Program-made: the position numbers and the translations under genes | Notes under the pieces: model-generated | Database searches by the model: none | Told to the model about the DNA's origin: nothing | What the model saw: the letters and a program-made list of their open reading frames with translations, nothing else | Shown here: positions 8,309 to 15,774 of the stretch, piece after piece | How positions within the stretch are numbered: the first letter of the stretch is position 1 | How the letters are laid out: every line of letters starts with the position of its first letter | Source of the DNA: JACVCJ01 sp052437175 | Lineage (GTDB): Bacteria; Bacteroidota; Bacteroidia; CAIKAF01 | NCBI GenBank assembly: GCA_052437175.1 | Contig: JBQVOK010000007.1 | Coordinates: forward strand, 150,017-214,016 | Length of the DNA: 64,000 bases | Direction of reading: 5' to 3'

Positions 8309-10282
8309 TTACTTCTGCAGGATCACGAATTCCGTACGGCGGTTTCGGGCGCGTCCCGTTTCCGTGGCGTTGTCGGCCACGGGTTTGGTCTCACCGAAGC
8401 CTTTGTGTTCGAGCCTGTCGGCGGCAATGCCTTTCGACACCAGGAAATCGTACACGGCACGGGCACGCTGGGCAGAAAGCTGCTGGTTGGCCGCATCGTC
8501 GCCCACGTTATCGGTATGCCCGTGGATGGCTATACGCAGCTGCGGGTTCGTCTTCAGGAAAGAGGCAAACTCCTCGATGATACGCGCCGCTTTGGTCGTG
8601 AGTGCCGAACTGTTTGTTGCGAAATTGATATCATTGATCCGGTAGGCCTGCCCCACTTCGATCGTTTTTACGTCCAGGTCCTTACCCATTACCAGGGGCT
8701 CCTGCACCTCCTTCTCGATCAGTTGCGATACAAAGGCCACACCCGGTTGTTTTACCGTGATCAGGTGATCGTCTTCGGTATTCACCACGGCCACATATTT
8801 ACCCGTTTCCTTGTCCACACTTACGGTCTTTATTTCATTGGTGCGCAGGTTCTTTACCTCCACGGTGGCCGGCACTTCGGGCACGGACTCATCGTTACGG
8901 ATCTCTCCTTTTACCATTTTGATCTTCTCGGGACGCACGGCCTCGTACAGCGGGAACTGGTACTGGTCCAGTCCGCCTACACCGCCCTGCACGCCTTTGC
9001 CGAAGAAAAAGGCCATAGCGCCGTCAAGGCTTACGAACAGTCCGCGTTCATCTTCTTTGGTATTAATGGGCGAACCCAGGTTTTTGGCCTTGCTCCAGCT
9101 GCCGTCGGGATTCTGCCTGCTCATGTAAAAATCGTACCCGCCGATGCTGTTGTGCCCGCGGGACGAAAAATACAGCGTGCGGCTGTCCGAATGCAGGAAG
9201 GGATGCCCTTCGTTGTTGGACGTATTGATCTCCGGTCCCATAGCTACCGGCGTAGACCAGGTCCCGTCGCTCTTCTTTTCCGAATAGAACAGGTCCATGC
9301 TCTCGCGGCCCGTATTGGGGTCTTTGGCGCTGCCCGGGCGGTTGGAGGCAAATACCATCTGGCTGCCGTCGTACGATACGGTGGGGTGCGAATCCCAGAA
9401 GCCCGGCGCGTTCAAAGGCGTGGGGCAGCGCTGCGGTTGCGACCAGCCGTCGATCTCGCGGCGCGAATGAAAAATATCACAGTTTTCCGGGCGGTTCTCG
9501 TCGCAGATCACCAGGTACATTTCATCGTTGGTGGCCGTGAGTGCAGCTGCACCTACGTTAAAGCCCGAATTGAACGGCAGAGGCAGTGCCTTACCGGCAT
9601 CGAACATAAAATTGCCCTTGTTCTCCGATACCATAAATACCTCCTTAAAACCGATATCGCTCCTGGAATCGGGGTATTTGCGGGTAAAATACATGAGCTG
9701 GTTATCCGGGGAAATGATGCCCAGGTATTCGTCCATAGCGGTACATACGCCACTTACGGCTTTGGGATCGTAAGGCACGGCATTGCCCAGGATCTGTACC
9801 GATTTTTTAGCCTGTTCCAGGCCGGCCTTGGCCGCTTTGTAATCTTCATCGCCCAGGTTCACGGTCTCGCTCTGGTAGGCCATGCACTTTTCGTACATCC
9901 TGGCGGCCTTGTCGTATTCTTCGGAGGCCATGTAGATATTACCGAGATGGAACCAGGTATAGGGCGAGTAGTTCTCACACAGCTTCATCAGTTCTTCGAA
10001 ACAGTAGCGGGCCTTTTCCGGACTTTTGGTCTGGATATAGGCCATAGCCAGGTCAAAAAGCGCTTCGTGGCAGTTGTTATCGGCCGCCATCACTTTGTTG
10101 AGCGCCGCTATTTTTTCTTTACCGCTGAGTTTTTCAGCTTTTTTATATTCTTTCAGAATTTCCTTATCGGTGGTGGGCTCACAGGCCGAGGGATCGAATT
10201 TCTGCTGTGCAAAGGCTGGGGCGGAGTATAGTCCGGATAGTAAAAAGATCAGGTATATCTGGTTTCTCATGCGTAGTTTCAA
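8309..10282 (-). CDS. TPR/WD40-like/OmpA protein, PorE-like
   Basis: Outer-membrane-associated, peptidoglycan-binding protein of 657 residues. A signal peptide (ending ..APAFA) is followed by TPR repeats (about 50-150), a PD40/WD40-like beta-propeller (about 190-420), a carboxypeptidase-regulatory-like beta domain (about 440-520), and a C-terminal OmpA domain with IHGHTDNVGDDAANQQLS and RARNRRTEFVI (about 545-657). This domain order is that of PorE, a T9SS component that ties the machinery to peptidoglycan; many paralogues with other roles exist in Bacteroidota. Two starts are possible, 10282 (MKLRMRN) and 10270 (MRNQIYL); the second fits the signal equally well. T9SS cargo elsewhere in the window makes a role in secretion plausible but not proven. 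Confidence 0.85.
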   Translation of the reverse strand: MKLRMRNQIYLIFLLSGLYSAPAFAQQKFDPSACEPTTDKEILKEYKKAEKLSGKEKIAALNKVMAADNNCHEALFDLAMAYIQTKSPEKARYCFEELMKLCENYSPYTWFHLGNIYMASEEYDKAARMYEKCMAYQSETVNLGDEDYKAAKAGLEQAKKSVQILGNAVPYDPKAVSGVCTAMDEYLGIISPDNQLMYFTRKYPDSRSDIGFKEVFMVSENKGNFMFDAGKALPLPFNSGFNVGAAALTATNDEMYLVICDENRPENCDIFHSRREIDGWSQPQRCPTPLNAPGFWDSHPTVSYDGSQMVFASNRPGSAKDPNTGRESMDLFYSEKKSDGTWSTPVAMGPEINTSNNEGHPFLHSDSRTLYFSSRGHNSIGGYDFYMSRQNPDGSWSKAKNLGSPINTKEDERGLFVSLDGAMAFFFGKGVQGGVGGLDQYQFPLYEAVRPEKIKMVKGEIRNDESVPEVPATVEVKNLRTNEIKTVSVDKETGKYVAVVNTEDDHLITVKQPGVAFVSQLIEKEVQEPLVMGKDLDVKTIEVGQAYRINDINFATNSSALTTKAARIIEEFASFLKTNPQLRIAIHGHTDNVGDDAANQQLSAQRARAVYDFLVSKGIAADRLEHKGFGETKPVADNATETGRARNRRTEFVILQK

Positions 10283-10386
10283 TGCGTAACAAATAACGCA
10301 AAAAGGGAAACAAACGTTTCCAAAAACACGTTAAAATTTTAAAATCACTGATCACGAAGCGCTTGGGATTTTTTTTGAAAAAAAAG

Positions 10387-10417
10387 TTTGGTAGTGATAT
10401 TTAGCTCCGTATATTTG
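10387..10417 (+). promoter_or_regulatory. Promoter of tRNA-Lys
   Basis: TTTG (10387-10390) and TATATTTG (10410-10417) separated by 19 bp match the Bacteroidota -33/-7 consensus and lie 43 bp before the tRNA. Confidence 0.7.
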
Positions 10418-10459
10418 CACCCCGAAATCATCGAAACGGGCTGATCAAAAAGCCCTCCT

Positions 10460-10532
10460 GATTCCGTAGCTCAGTTGGTAGAGCACAACACTTTTAATGT
10501 TGGGGTCCTGGGTTCGAGCCCCAGCGGGATCA
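10460..10532 (+). tRNA. tRNA-Lys (anticodon TTT)
   Basis: A 73-nt cloverleaf can be folded by hand. The acceptor stem GATTCCG pairs with CGGGATC (one G-T wobble) and the discriminator is A. The D arm contains TAGCTCAGTTGGTAGAGCA, the anticodon stem CAACA/TGTTG encloses loop CTTTTAA with anticodon TTT at 10493-10495, and the T arm carries GGTTCGAGCCCC. CCA is not encoded. AT-rich accessory DNA starts directly downstream, so the gene is a likely integration site. Confidence 0.95.
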
Positions 10533-10536
10533 CTCC

Positions 10537-10575
10537 AGAGGCAGTTTTCTGAATAGAGAGCTGCCTCTCTTTATT
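10537..10575 (+). terminator. Possible terminator of tRNA-Lys
   Basis: AGAGGCAG (10537-10544) pairs with CTGCCTCT (10561-10568) over a 16-nt loop, followed by a weak T-rich stretch. The stronger hairpin at 10595 may be the real terminator. Confidence 0.45.
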
Positions 10576-10594
10576 GTTCACAATAACCTAATTT

Positions 10595-10626
10595 ACAGCT
10601 TCTTACAAAAAGAAGCTGTTTTTTTT
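10595..10626 (+). terminator. Rho-independent terminator
   Basis: ACAGCTTCT pairs perfectly with AGAAGCTGT over a 7-nt loop and is followed by eight T residues. Confidence 0.85.
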
Positions 10627-11166
10627 GTCTTGACCCAGCCGGCACTAGGTCATAGCCGAATAAACGGCCTCAAACCATCAAAATAAAGCAAAACGCTTGT
10701 TTTCAATATTTTATATGCCAAAAGGTATGATTTTTCCCTACTTTTTTTTGTTGTACCGTTGGGGTGACCTCACGGTACTTGAACCAAGTTCTAAGGGCTA
10801 ATAAGCTGTTTTTTACGGTTAAGACATATTAATCTTTGCGTGGGCTTGGGTAGACCACCCAAATGATTGCGGAGGCTTATGCACACACTCCCTAAAAGAA
10901 AAATCGGAGAAATCAGCAGCTTCCATACTGCACGTTTTGTATTAAATGAACAAGCAGAGCCAAAAAATTTATGCAAAATACGCAATGGATAAACCCTACC
11001 AACAATAACTCTAACTCAATTAAAAACAGTCATCTAAAATGAACACTAAGTATCCTTAAGTGCTGGAGATTATTGCGTATATTTGAGAGTTGGGCGTCAT
11101 TTTATGGCGAAAGTACAAACAACGAGCAGATTAACAAACAAAGGCAAAAAATCGTAAATTTGAAGT
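10627..11166. other. AT-rich intergenic stretch, start of accessory segment
   Basis: No supported gene is seen. The stretch contains a 73-bp element (10854-10926) that is a diverged copy of one at 13139-13212: both carry CCACCCA, a GGAG/CTCC hairpin, then an A-rich run and AAATCA before TTCC(C)AT. A -7 box TATATTTG (11078-11085) probably drives the DUF488 operon, leaving a leader of about 75 nt. Confidence 0.5.
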
Positions 11167-11721
11167 ATGGAAAAGAAACCACTTTATACAATAGGACACG
11201 GAAACAGAAAACCCGATGAGTTTCTTGCTTTGCTGAAAAATTTCGGCATTGAATATCTTGTTGACGTTCGTTCACAACCTTACTCAAAATTTAATCCACA
11301 GTTCAACCAAAACGACTTAAAGTTTTTTTTGGAGCGTAACGGAATTAAATATGTGTTTATGGGCGATAGTATTGGTGGCAGACCCAATGACAAATCTTGC
11401 TATGACGATGACGGGAAGGTGGATTACGAAGTCGTAAAAACAAAAGATTTTTTTGTACAAGGCATTGACAGACTAAAAACAGCTTACAATAAAGACATCA
11501 ACGTTGTAATAATGTGTAGCGAAAGTAAACCTTGCGAATGTCACAGAAGCAAATTAATAGGAAGAGTTTTAAACCTTGAAGGCATTGTGCTAAAACACAT
11601 TGACGAAAAAGGAATACTTAAAGACCAAGCATCAGTAATTAACGAATTAAATAAAGGATTAGGCGAGTTTGATTTATTTGGCAATCCTATTAACGCAACA
11701 TCAAGAAAAGCATATTTGTAG
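11167..11721 (+). CDS. DUF488 family protein, first of two
   Basis: An AT-rich gene for a 184-residue cytoplasmic protein of the DUF488 family. It shows the family motifs TIGHGNRKPDEF (8-19), the DVRSQPYSKFNPQF block (about 34-47) and, near the C-terminus, IMCSESKPCECHRSKL with a Cys-Cys-His-Arg cluster. The biochemical function of DUF488 is not established; published genome-context work links it to stress and nucleic-acid-related conflict systems. It is followed after 3 bp by a second, distantly related DUF488 gene and then by a predicted OB-fold protein, forming one tight operon. Codon use is much more AT-rich than in the neighbours, consistent with transfer. Family assignment is firm; role is unknown. 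Confidence 0.88.
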   Translation: MEKKPLYTIGHGNRKPDEFLALLKNFGIEYLVDVRSQPYSKFNPQFNQNDLKFFLERNGIKYVFMGDSIGGRPNDKSCYDDDGKVDYEVVKTKDFFVQGIDRLKTAYNKDINVVIMCSESKPCECHRSKLIGRVLNLEGIVLKHIDEKGILKDQASVINELNKGLGEFDLFGNPINATSRKAYL

Positions 11722-11724
11722 CCT

Positions 11725-12204
11725 ATGGAATTTTACACGATTGGGGTTTACAACTCAACAGAAAAAGAGTTTTTTGATAAACTAACAGAAAATAATATCG
11801 ACACTTTTTGTGACATCAGACAACGCAGGGGCGTTCGTGGTGCGAAATATGCTTTTGTGAACAGTAATCGACTTCAACAAAAACTCAATGAGTTAGAGAT
11901 AAAATATGGTTACATTCCCGAATTAGCACCAACAACAGAAATAAGAGAACTACAAAAAGAAATAGACCTTGAAAAAGGCGAATTAAAAAGAGAACGACAA
12001 GTATTAGGGCAAGTGTTCATAATAGAATACAAAAACAGGGTTTTGAAAAATTTTGATTTTGATACTTTTCTTGAAAAACTTGACGAAGTTGGAGCAAATA
12101 AAGTTGTTCTCTTTTGCGTTGAAGAACATCACGAAGCCTGTCACCGTGCAATCGTTGCTGACAAACTTCAAAGCAACTTTAATTACAAAATCACCCACCT
12201 GTAA
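11725..12204 (+). CDS. DUF488 family protein, second of two
   Basis: A 159-residue DUF488 homologue that differs from the first copy. The N-terminal motif is YTIGVYNSTEKEF instead of TIGHG, the middle block is DIRQRRGVRGAKYAF (about residues 30-44, basic), and the C-terminal motif is LFCVEEHHEACHR, keeping the Cys, His and Arg of the CHR motif but with only one of the two upstream cysteines in place. The two copies probably form a heterodimer or act on different substrates. The start lies 3 bp after the stop of the first copy and its stop is 2 bp before the next start, so all three genes are translationally linked. Function unknown. Confidence 0.85.
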   Translation: MEFYTIGVYNSTEKEFFDKLTENNIDTFCDIRQRRGVRGAKYAFVNSNRLQQKLNELEIKYGYIPELAPTTEIRELQKEIDLEKGELKRERQVLGQVFIIEYKNRVLKNFDFDTFLEKLDEVGANKVVLFCVEEHHEACHRAIVADKLQSNFNYKITHL

Positions 12205-12206
12205 AA

Positions 12207-12869
12207 ATGGAAGTTTTAATTGTTTCAAAAACGTATATGTCAAATGCTGCTTGTGTTGGCGGTTTAGTTTTGGAAAACAATCGTTACGTCAGATTGCTAA
12301 ATCGCGGCAATCACAATCAACCAACGGACACAGATCTTTCGGTAGGTGGAATTTGGGAAATTAATTTTATAGACAGAAACCCGACTAATCCACCTCATAT
12401 TGAAGATGTCATTATTTTGAACAAGAAATTCATACGCAATATTGATGGTATTACCGCTCTTTTAACTGAAAGAAATGTCATTGATTGGAATGGACATATC
12501 AACAACTTGTTTGACGGGTCACTTAATTGGACAAACAGTGGAACAGGCTACATTCCAGCAGACGGACAAATTCCTGAAAAAAGTGTTGGATTTTGGGTTG
12601 CAGATAAAGATCTTACAAAAAATGAGTTCAACGGTATTCGGTATAATTACCCAGATTCAGACGGGCGGAGAAGTTTAAAGTTTGTTGGTTTTGACACGCC
12701 AATAAATGTAATACCAGCAGGGACAATACTTCGGGTTTCATTAGCAAGATGGTGGAAACAAGATGAAAACACAGAAAAAAGATGTTATTTACAACTTTCA
12801 GGTTGGTATCTAAACGGACAACAACAAGACGGACCAACACCACAAATAAATGACGACTTACCATTCTGA
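12207..12869 (+). CDS. Predicted dual OB-fold protein linked to DUF488
   Basis: A 220-residue, AT-rich, soluble protein. It begins MEVLIVSKTYMSN and contains GLVLENNRYVRLLNRG, a GGIWEINF segment, PPHIEDVII, and a C-terminal region RVSLARWWKQDENTEKRCYL followed by LSGWYL. This pattern, mostly beta strands with a Trp/Arg-rich end, fits the predicted dual OB domain that is found beside DUF488 genes and has been suggested to bind or act on nucleic acid. I assign it from recall of that family and its context, not from a search. It closes the three-gene operon; a 12-bp perfect inverted repeat follows 24 bp after its stop. Confidence 0.65.
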   Translation: MEVLIVSKTYMSNAACVGGLVLENNRYVRLLNRGNHNQPTDTDLSVGGIWEINFIDRNPTNPPHIEDVIILNKKFIRNIDGITALLTERNVIDWNGHINNLFDGSLNWTNSGTGYIPADGQIPEKSVGFWVADKDLTKNEFNGIRYNYPDSDGRRSLKFVGFDTPINVIPAGTILRVSLARWWKQDENTEKRCYLQLSGWYLNGQQQDGPTPQINDDLPF

Positions 12870-12892
12870 CAAAAAAACGAACGCCTAACAGC

Positions 12893-12936
12893 GGTTTTGC
12901 GTAGGCAGAGCTAAAATGGCGCCACTACGCAAAACC
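12893..12936. repeat. Perfect 12-bp inverted repeat after the DUF488 operon
   Basis: GGTTTTGCGTAG (12893-12904) and CTACGCAAAACC (12925-12936) form a perfect stem around a 20-nt loop. It is preceded by CGCCTAACAG, which contains a GCCTAAC motif of the kind seen at integron attC ends. There is no T-tract, so it is not an ordinary terminator. Confidence 0.7.
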
Positions 12937-13032
12937 AAACAATTGGCCACCAACCTTATCCCCCAACCATCTCCGAAATCAGCTTTAAATCATGCACCAA
13001 ATGGTTCGAGTTTTGTACCATAGGGATCACTG

Positions 13033-13061
13033 AAAAAGCCACTTTAACGAGTGGCTTTTTT
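13033..13061 (+). terminator. Rho-independent terminator after tRNA-like remnant
   Basis: AAAAAGCCACT pairs perfectly with AGTGGCTTTTT over a 6-nt loop, ending in six T residues. It may work in both directions. Confidence 0.85.
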
Positions 13062-13219
13062 GTTTTAGTACAATTCCGATATATGTTACTTTAAGCGAAT
13101 ACAGGCAGGCAACTTTCTTTAGTATCTCCTATCTGAATGCCACCCACATAATGGAGGATTCCGTATGCTGACCCTCCTGGAAAGCAAAACCGGGAAAATC
13201 AATAATTCCCATCATTGTG

Positions 13220-13227
13220 TATATTTG
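13220..13227 (+). promoter_or_regulatory. -7 box upstream of the PD-(D/E)XK-like gene
   Basis: TATATTTG lies 29 bp before the ATG at 13257. No convincing -33 TTG is present; the conserved intergenic element ends just upstream and might take its place. Confidence 0.5.
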
Positions 13228-13256
13228 GATGGTTATAGCTAACATAAAAAACAACC

Positions 13257-14228
13257 ATGCTTTGGAATAAAGAAGAGAAGTACATTGAGGTTCCCTTTGA
13301 CAAAGAATCAGACTTAGAGGATGCTGTAAATGAGGTTAAAGATGCTTTGTTTGGTTCGACAAGAATTTATCTTGACGACAAGAAAAGAATTGGTCAAAAA
13401 GGAGGAACGAACAATTTACCCGATGGGTATTTAATTGACTTAACCAATAAGTACGACCCGAAAATATTTGTGGTTGAAAACGACTTAGCAAGTCATCAAC
13501 ATTTAAAGCACATTGCTGTTCAAATACTTGAATTTTCATTATCATTTGAAACATCCAAAGTAAAAGTTAAGAACATCATTAAAGAAATGCTTCAAAAAAG
13601 ACCTGGAGAATGGGAAAAGTGTGAGGCTTTTGCAAAAAAGAATGGCTATGAGAATGTGGACTATTTACTTGAATCAATAATTCATAAAAAGGACTCCTTC
13701 AACGCCTTATTGATAATTGATGAACTTGGAGAGGAATTAGAAACTGTTTTAATAAGTCGTTTTAAATTCCCGGTAGAAGTTACTACACTTAAAAGATATA
13801 AAACGGAAAGTGGAAAAATTCTTTATGAATTTGAACCGTTTTTAAGCGAAGTAACCGAAGATACAGAAAAGGTTGATATTTCAGATATTGATACTATTGT
13901 AATACCGGCAAGAGAAGACGGGTTTAAAGAGGCATTTATTGATGAAAATTGTTGGTATGCAATTCGGCTTCATTCATCTATGATTCCCAAAATAAAATAC
14001 ATTGCTGCTTATCAAGTTGCACCCATTTCAGCAATAACTCATCTGGCAGAAGTTAAGTCCATTGAACAATGGAAAGACACAAATAAATATATTCTTTATT
14101 TTACAGGACCAGCGGAGAAAATAAAAACAGTACCCTTAGGGAAAACTAAAGGAAAAGCGCCTCAAAGTCCAAGATATTCATCAAGAAACAGAATTTTAAA
14201 TGCAAAATCGCTAGACAGTGTATTTTAA
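13257..14228 (+). CDS. Predicted PD-(D/E)XK-fold protein, function unknown
   Basis: A 323-residue AT-rich gene whose product I do not recognise by name. The N-terminal 100 residues carry a pattern like a restriction-endonuclease fold: an acidic helix (SDLEDAVNEVKDALFG), PDGYLIDL (55-62), then KIFVVENDLASHQHL (69-83) and HIAVQILEFS with Gln89. PD followed by E-x is as expected, but the usual Lys of E-x-K is Asp76/Asn75 here, so activity is uncertain. Such proteins have been annotated as NucS-like or hypothetical. The C-terminal half (about 190-323) contains two beta-rich stretches, including IPKIKYIAAYQVAPIS, a possible small-molecule or nucleic-acid binding part. It stands alone, with its own promoter, at the end of the AT-rich segment. 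It may be a defence or repair gene; this is inference. Confidence 0.5.
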   Translation: MLWNKEEKYIEVPFDKESDLEDAVNEVKDALFGSTRIYLDDKKRIGQKGGTNNLPDGYLIDLTNKYDPKIFVVENDLASHQHLKHIAVQILEFSLSFETSKVKVKNIIKEMLQKRPGEWEKCEAFAKKNGYENVDYLLESIIHKKDSFNALLIIDELGEELETVLISRFKFPVEVTTLKRYKTESGKILYEFEPFLSEVTEDTEKVDISDIDTIVIPAREDGFKEAFIDENCWYAIRLHSSMIPKIKYIAAYQVAPISAITHLAEVKSIEQWKDTNKYILYFTGPAEKIKTVPLGKTKGKAPQSPRYSSRNRILNAKSLDSVF

Positions 14229-14343
14229 GGAAAAAAATTCCTACCCCTAGCTGGTGCTTGGCTCAATTACGGTGCGGGCGTTTGCTGACACACCTACGCA
14301 TACCTCACAGTACAGATACGTTTCAGGGTACCGTTTTAACAAA

Positions 14344-14365
14344 AAGCCGCGCAAAAGCACGGCTT
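14344..14365 (-). terminator. Terminator of the DsbA/DoxX operon
   Basis: AAGCCG (14344-14349) and CGGCTT (14360-14365) form a stem; on the minus strand it is followed by TTTTTGTT. Confidence 0.6.
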
Positions 14366-14419
14366 CGTTCGTTTCAAAGCGAATGACTACGGGTTTACAC
14401 TATATGTTCTACATAATAC

Positions 14420-15247
14420 TTACCTGCATTCCCCTTCAGGTGTGCAGCTTTCGCCCTGTATCGTTTCCAGTTTCTTTTGAGGGTTTTCTTTCTGCCATTC
14501 GGCAAAAGACTTTTCAAGTGTCTGCAAAATTTCAGCAGGCTGCTGCGCTCCTGCTATGGCATATTTACGGTTCACTACGAAAAACGGTACACCTCTTGCG
14601 CCTAATGCCTGTGCTTCCCGGCCGTCGTCCTCTACCTTCTGCATATATAAAGAGTCTGTTAATGCGTTATTCACTTCGGTCTCGGTTAAGCCAATTTTCT
14701 TTCCCAGCTCAACCAGTGTGGCATTGTCACTTAGATTTTTACCCTGTGTGAAATAGGCATAAAACAACGTTTCTTCTGCCTTTTCACCCAATCCCTTTGT
14801 TTTGGCAAATTGTATGATGCGGTGCCCTTTCATCGAATTGGTAACACGGGCTTTGTCCAGGTTATATTCAAGTCCTGCACTTTTTGCGTATTGTATCAGG
14901 TCCTGGTGCATCTTTTTCGACTGCTCGTAGCTCATGCCTTTCCGGTCGGCTACAAACATATACATATCGTCCTGGTACTTTGGCACTTCAGGCATAGCAG
15001 GGTCAAGCTGAAAACTTTTCCATTCCACTTCTATGCGTTCTTTATCGGGGAACTGCGATAAAGCTGTTTCAAAATTCCGTTTCCCGATATAACAGAACGG
15101 GCACATGATGTCCGACCATATTTCTATTTTCATTTTGTTTTCCATTGCTATACTTTTTGTTTCTGTAAATTGTTTTTGCTGCGTTTCCTGACCACAAGCC
15201 CTGAAAACAAGCAACGAGAAAATGGCGATCAATACATTACTTTTCAT
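14420..15247 (-). CDS. DsbA-family (FrnE-like) thioredoxin-fold protein with export signal
   Basis: A 275-residue thiol oxidoreductase of the DsbA superfamily, FrnE-like group. After about 38 residues the family core begins: MKIEIWSDIMCPFCYIGKRNFE, with the redox motif CPFC at 49-52, and continues with the VEWKSFQLDP segment and the helical insert. FrnE proteins usually start at the equivalent of residue 39 and are cytoplasmic. Here a hydrophobic N-terminus (NVLIAIFSLLVF) and Cys18 suggest export, perhaps as a lipoprotein; an alternative internal start at residue 35 or 39 would restore the usual form. It overlaps the upstream DoxX-like gene by 11 bp, so they are coupled. Confidence 0.85.
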   Translation of the reverse strand: MKSNVLIAIFSLLVFRACGQETQQKQFTETKSIAMENKMKIEIWSDIMCPFCYIGKRNFETALSQFPDKERIEVEWKSFQLDPAMPEVPKYQDDMYMFVADRKGMSYEQSKKMHQDLIQYAKSAGLEYNLDKARVTNSMKGHRIIQFAKTKGLGEKAEETLFYAYFTQGKNLSDNATLVELGKKIGLTETEVNNALTDSLYMQKVEDDGREAQALGARGVPFFVVNRKYAIAGAQQPAEILQTLEKSFAEWQKENPQKKLETIQGESCTPEGECR

Positions 15248-15629
15248 AGTTCAGTTTCCGGAAGTAATAATACGACACCGCCAGCATTGCAAAAGGAATA
15301 AGCGGAGCCACACCCTTTACAAATCCATCCACCATTCCGTGAGCCAGACTTGCAGACAATAAGAGTATGCCGAAGCCGACGTATGCCCATTCTTTAAACA
15401 TGGTTGGAATAGCAGGAACAAGGATCAGGATAGCCCCCACTATTTTTAGAATATCCAGTTCAAGAGGGAAATAATCGGGAAATTGTAAACTTTTGACGGA
15501 CTGGATTAAATACGCTCTCGGAGCGAAGTACGAAGGTAGTATAATCACAACCATTGCCAGAATAGTTAGTATCCAATAGATCCGTTTTGCCTTGCCCGGA
15601 TTTTGTCTGAAGTCAGTCTGTTTTGTCAT
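15237..15629 (-). CDS. DoxX-like membrane protein
   Basis: A 130-residue integral membrane protein with four predicted helices (about 17-35, 55-75, 80-98 and 108-123) and the family arrangement LPSYF, FPDYFPLELDILKIVGAILIL and the HGMVDG region. DoxX-like proteins are small quinone- or thiol-linked redox partners of unclear substrate. It forms an operon with the DsbA-like gene that overlaps it, and is divergent from an HxlR regulator gene, an arrangement common for redox- or electrophile-responsive modules. Regulation by that HxlR protein is likely, given the shared intergenic region. Confidence 0.85.
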   Translation of the reverse strand: MTKQTDFRQNPGKAKRIYWILTILAMVVIILPSYFAPRAYLIQSVKSLQFPDYFPLELDILKIVGAILILVPAIPTMFKEWAYVGFGILLLSASLAHGMVDGFVKGVAPLIPFAMLAVSYYYFRKLNYEK

Positions 15630-15774
15630 TATGTAAAAGATTAATTATTAAAAAGACGGTTTGATTTTTTTGCCTTTAGCTATCACCCCTTCGAATGTGC
15701 CTTGAATAAGCTGTCGGCGTGTTTCCATTTCTTTTTATGTACTTCCCCTTATTTGAATACAAAAATACGTACAT

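Larger units (their letters stand above)
12937..13256. other. Intergenic stretch with tRNA-like remnant, terminator and promoter
   Basis: GGTTCGAG (13003-13010) and GGGATCACT (13023-13031) repeat the T-loop and 3' end of the tRNA-Lys at 10511-10534, but with different spacing, and are followed directly by a strong terminator. The rest holds the second copy of the 73-bp intergenic element (13139-13212) and a -7 box TATATTTG (13220-13227) for the next gene. Confidence 0.55.

Noticed and set aside
8405..10231. 608-codon plus-strand open frame
   Set aside because: Lies opposite the well-supported PorE-like gene; it has no recognisable domain.
12882..12950. Confident call of an integron attC site
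   Set aside because: The 3' core GTTRRRY is not clear and no integrase gene is in the window, so I list it only as an inverted repeat.
13003..13031. A second tRNA gene
   Set aside because: Only the T-loop and 3' end resemble tRNA-Lys; no acceptor, D or anticodon arms can be drawn, so it is a remnant at most.
10533..14250. A complete integrative element
   Set aside because: No integrase, relaxase or phage gene was found in the segment.
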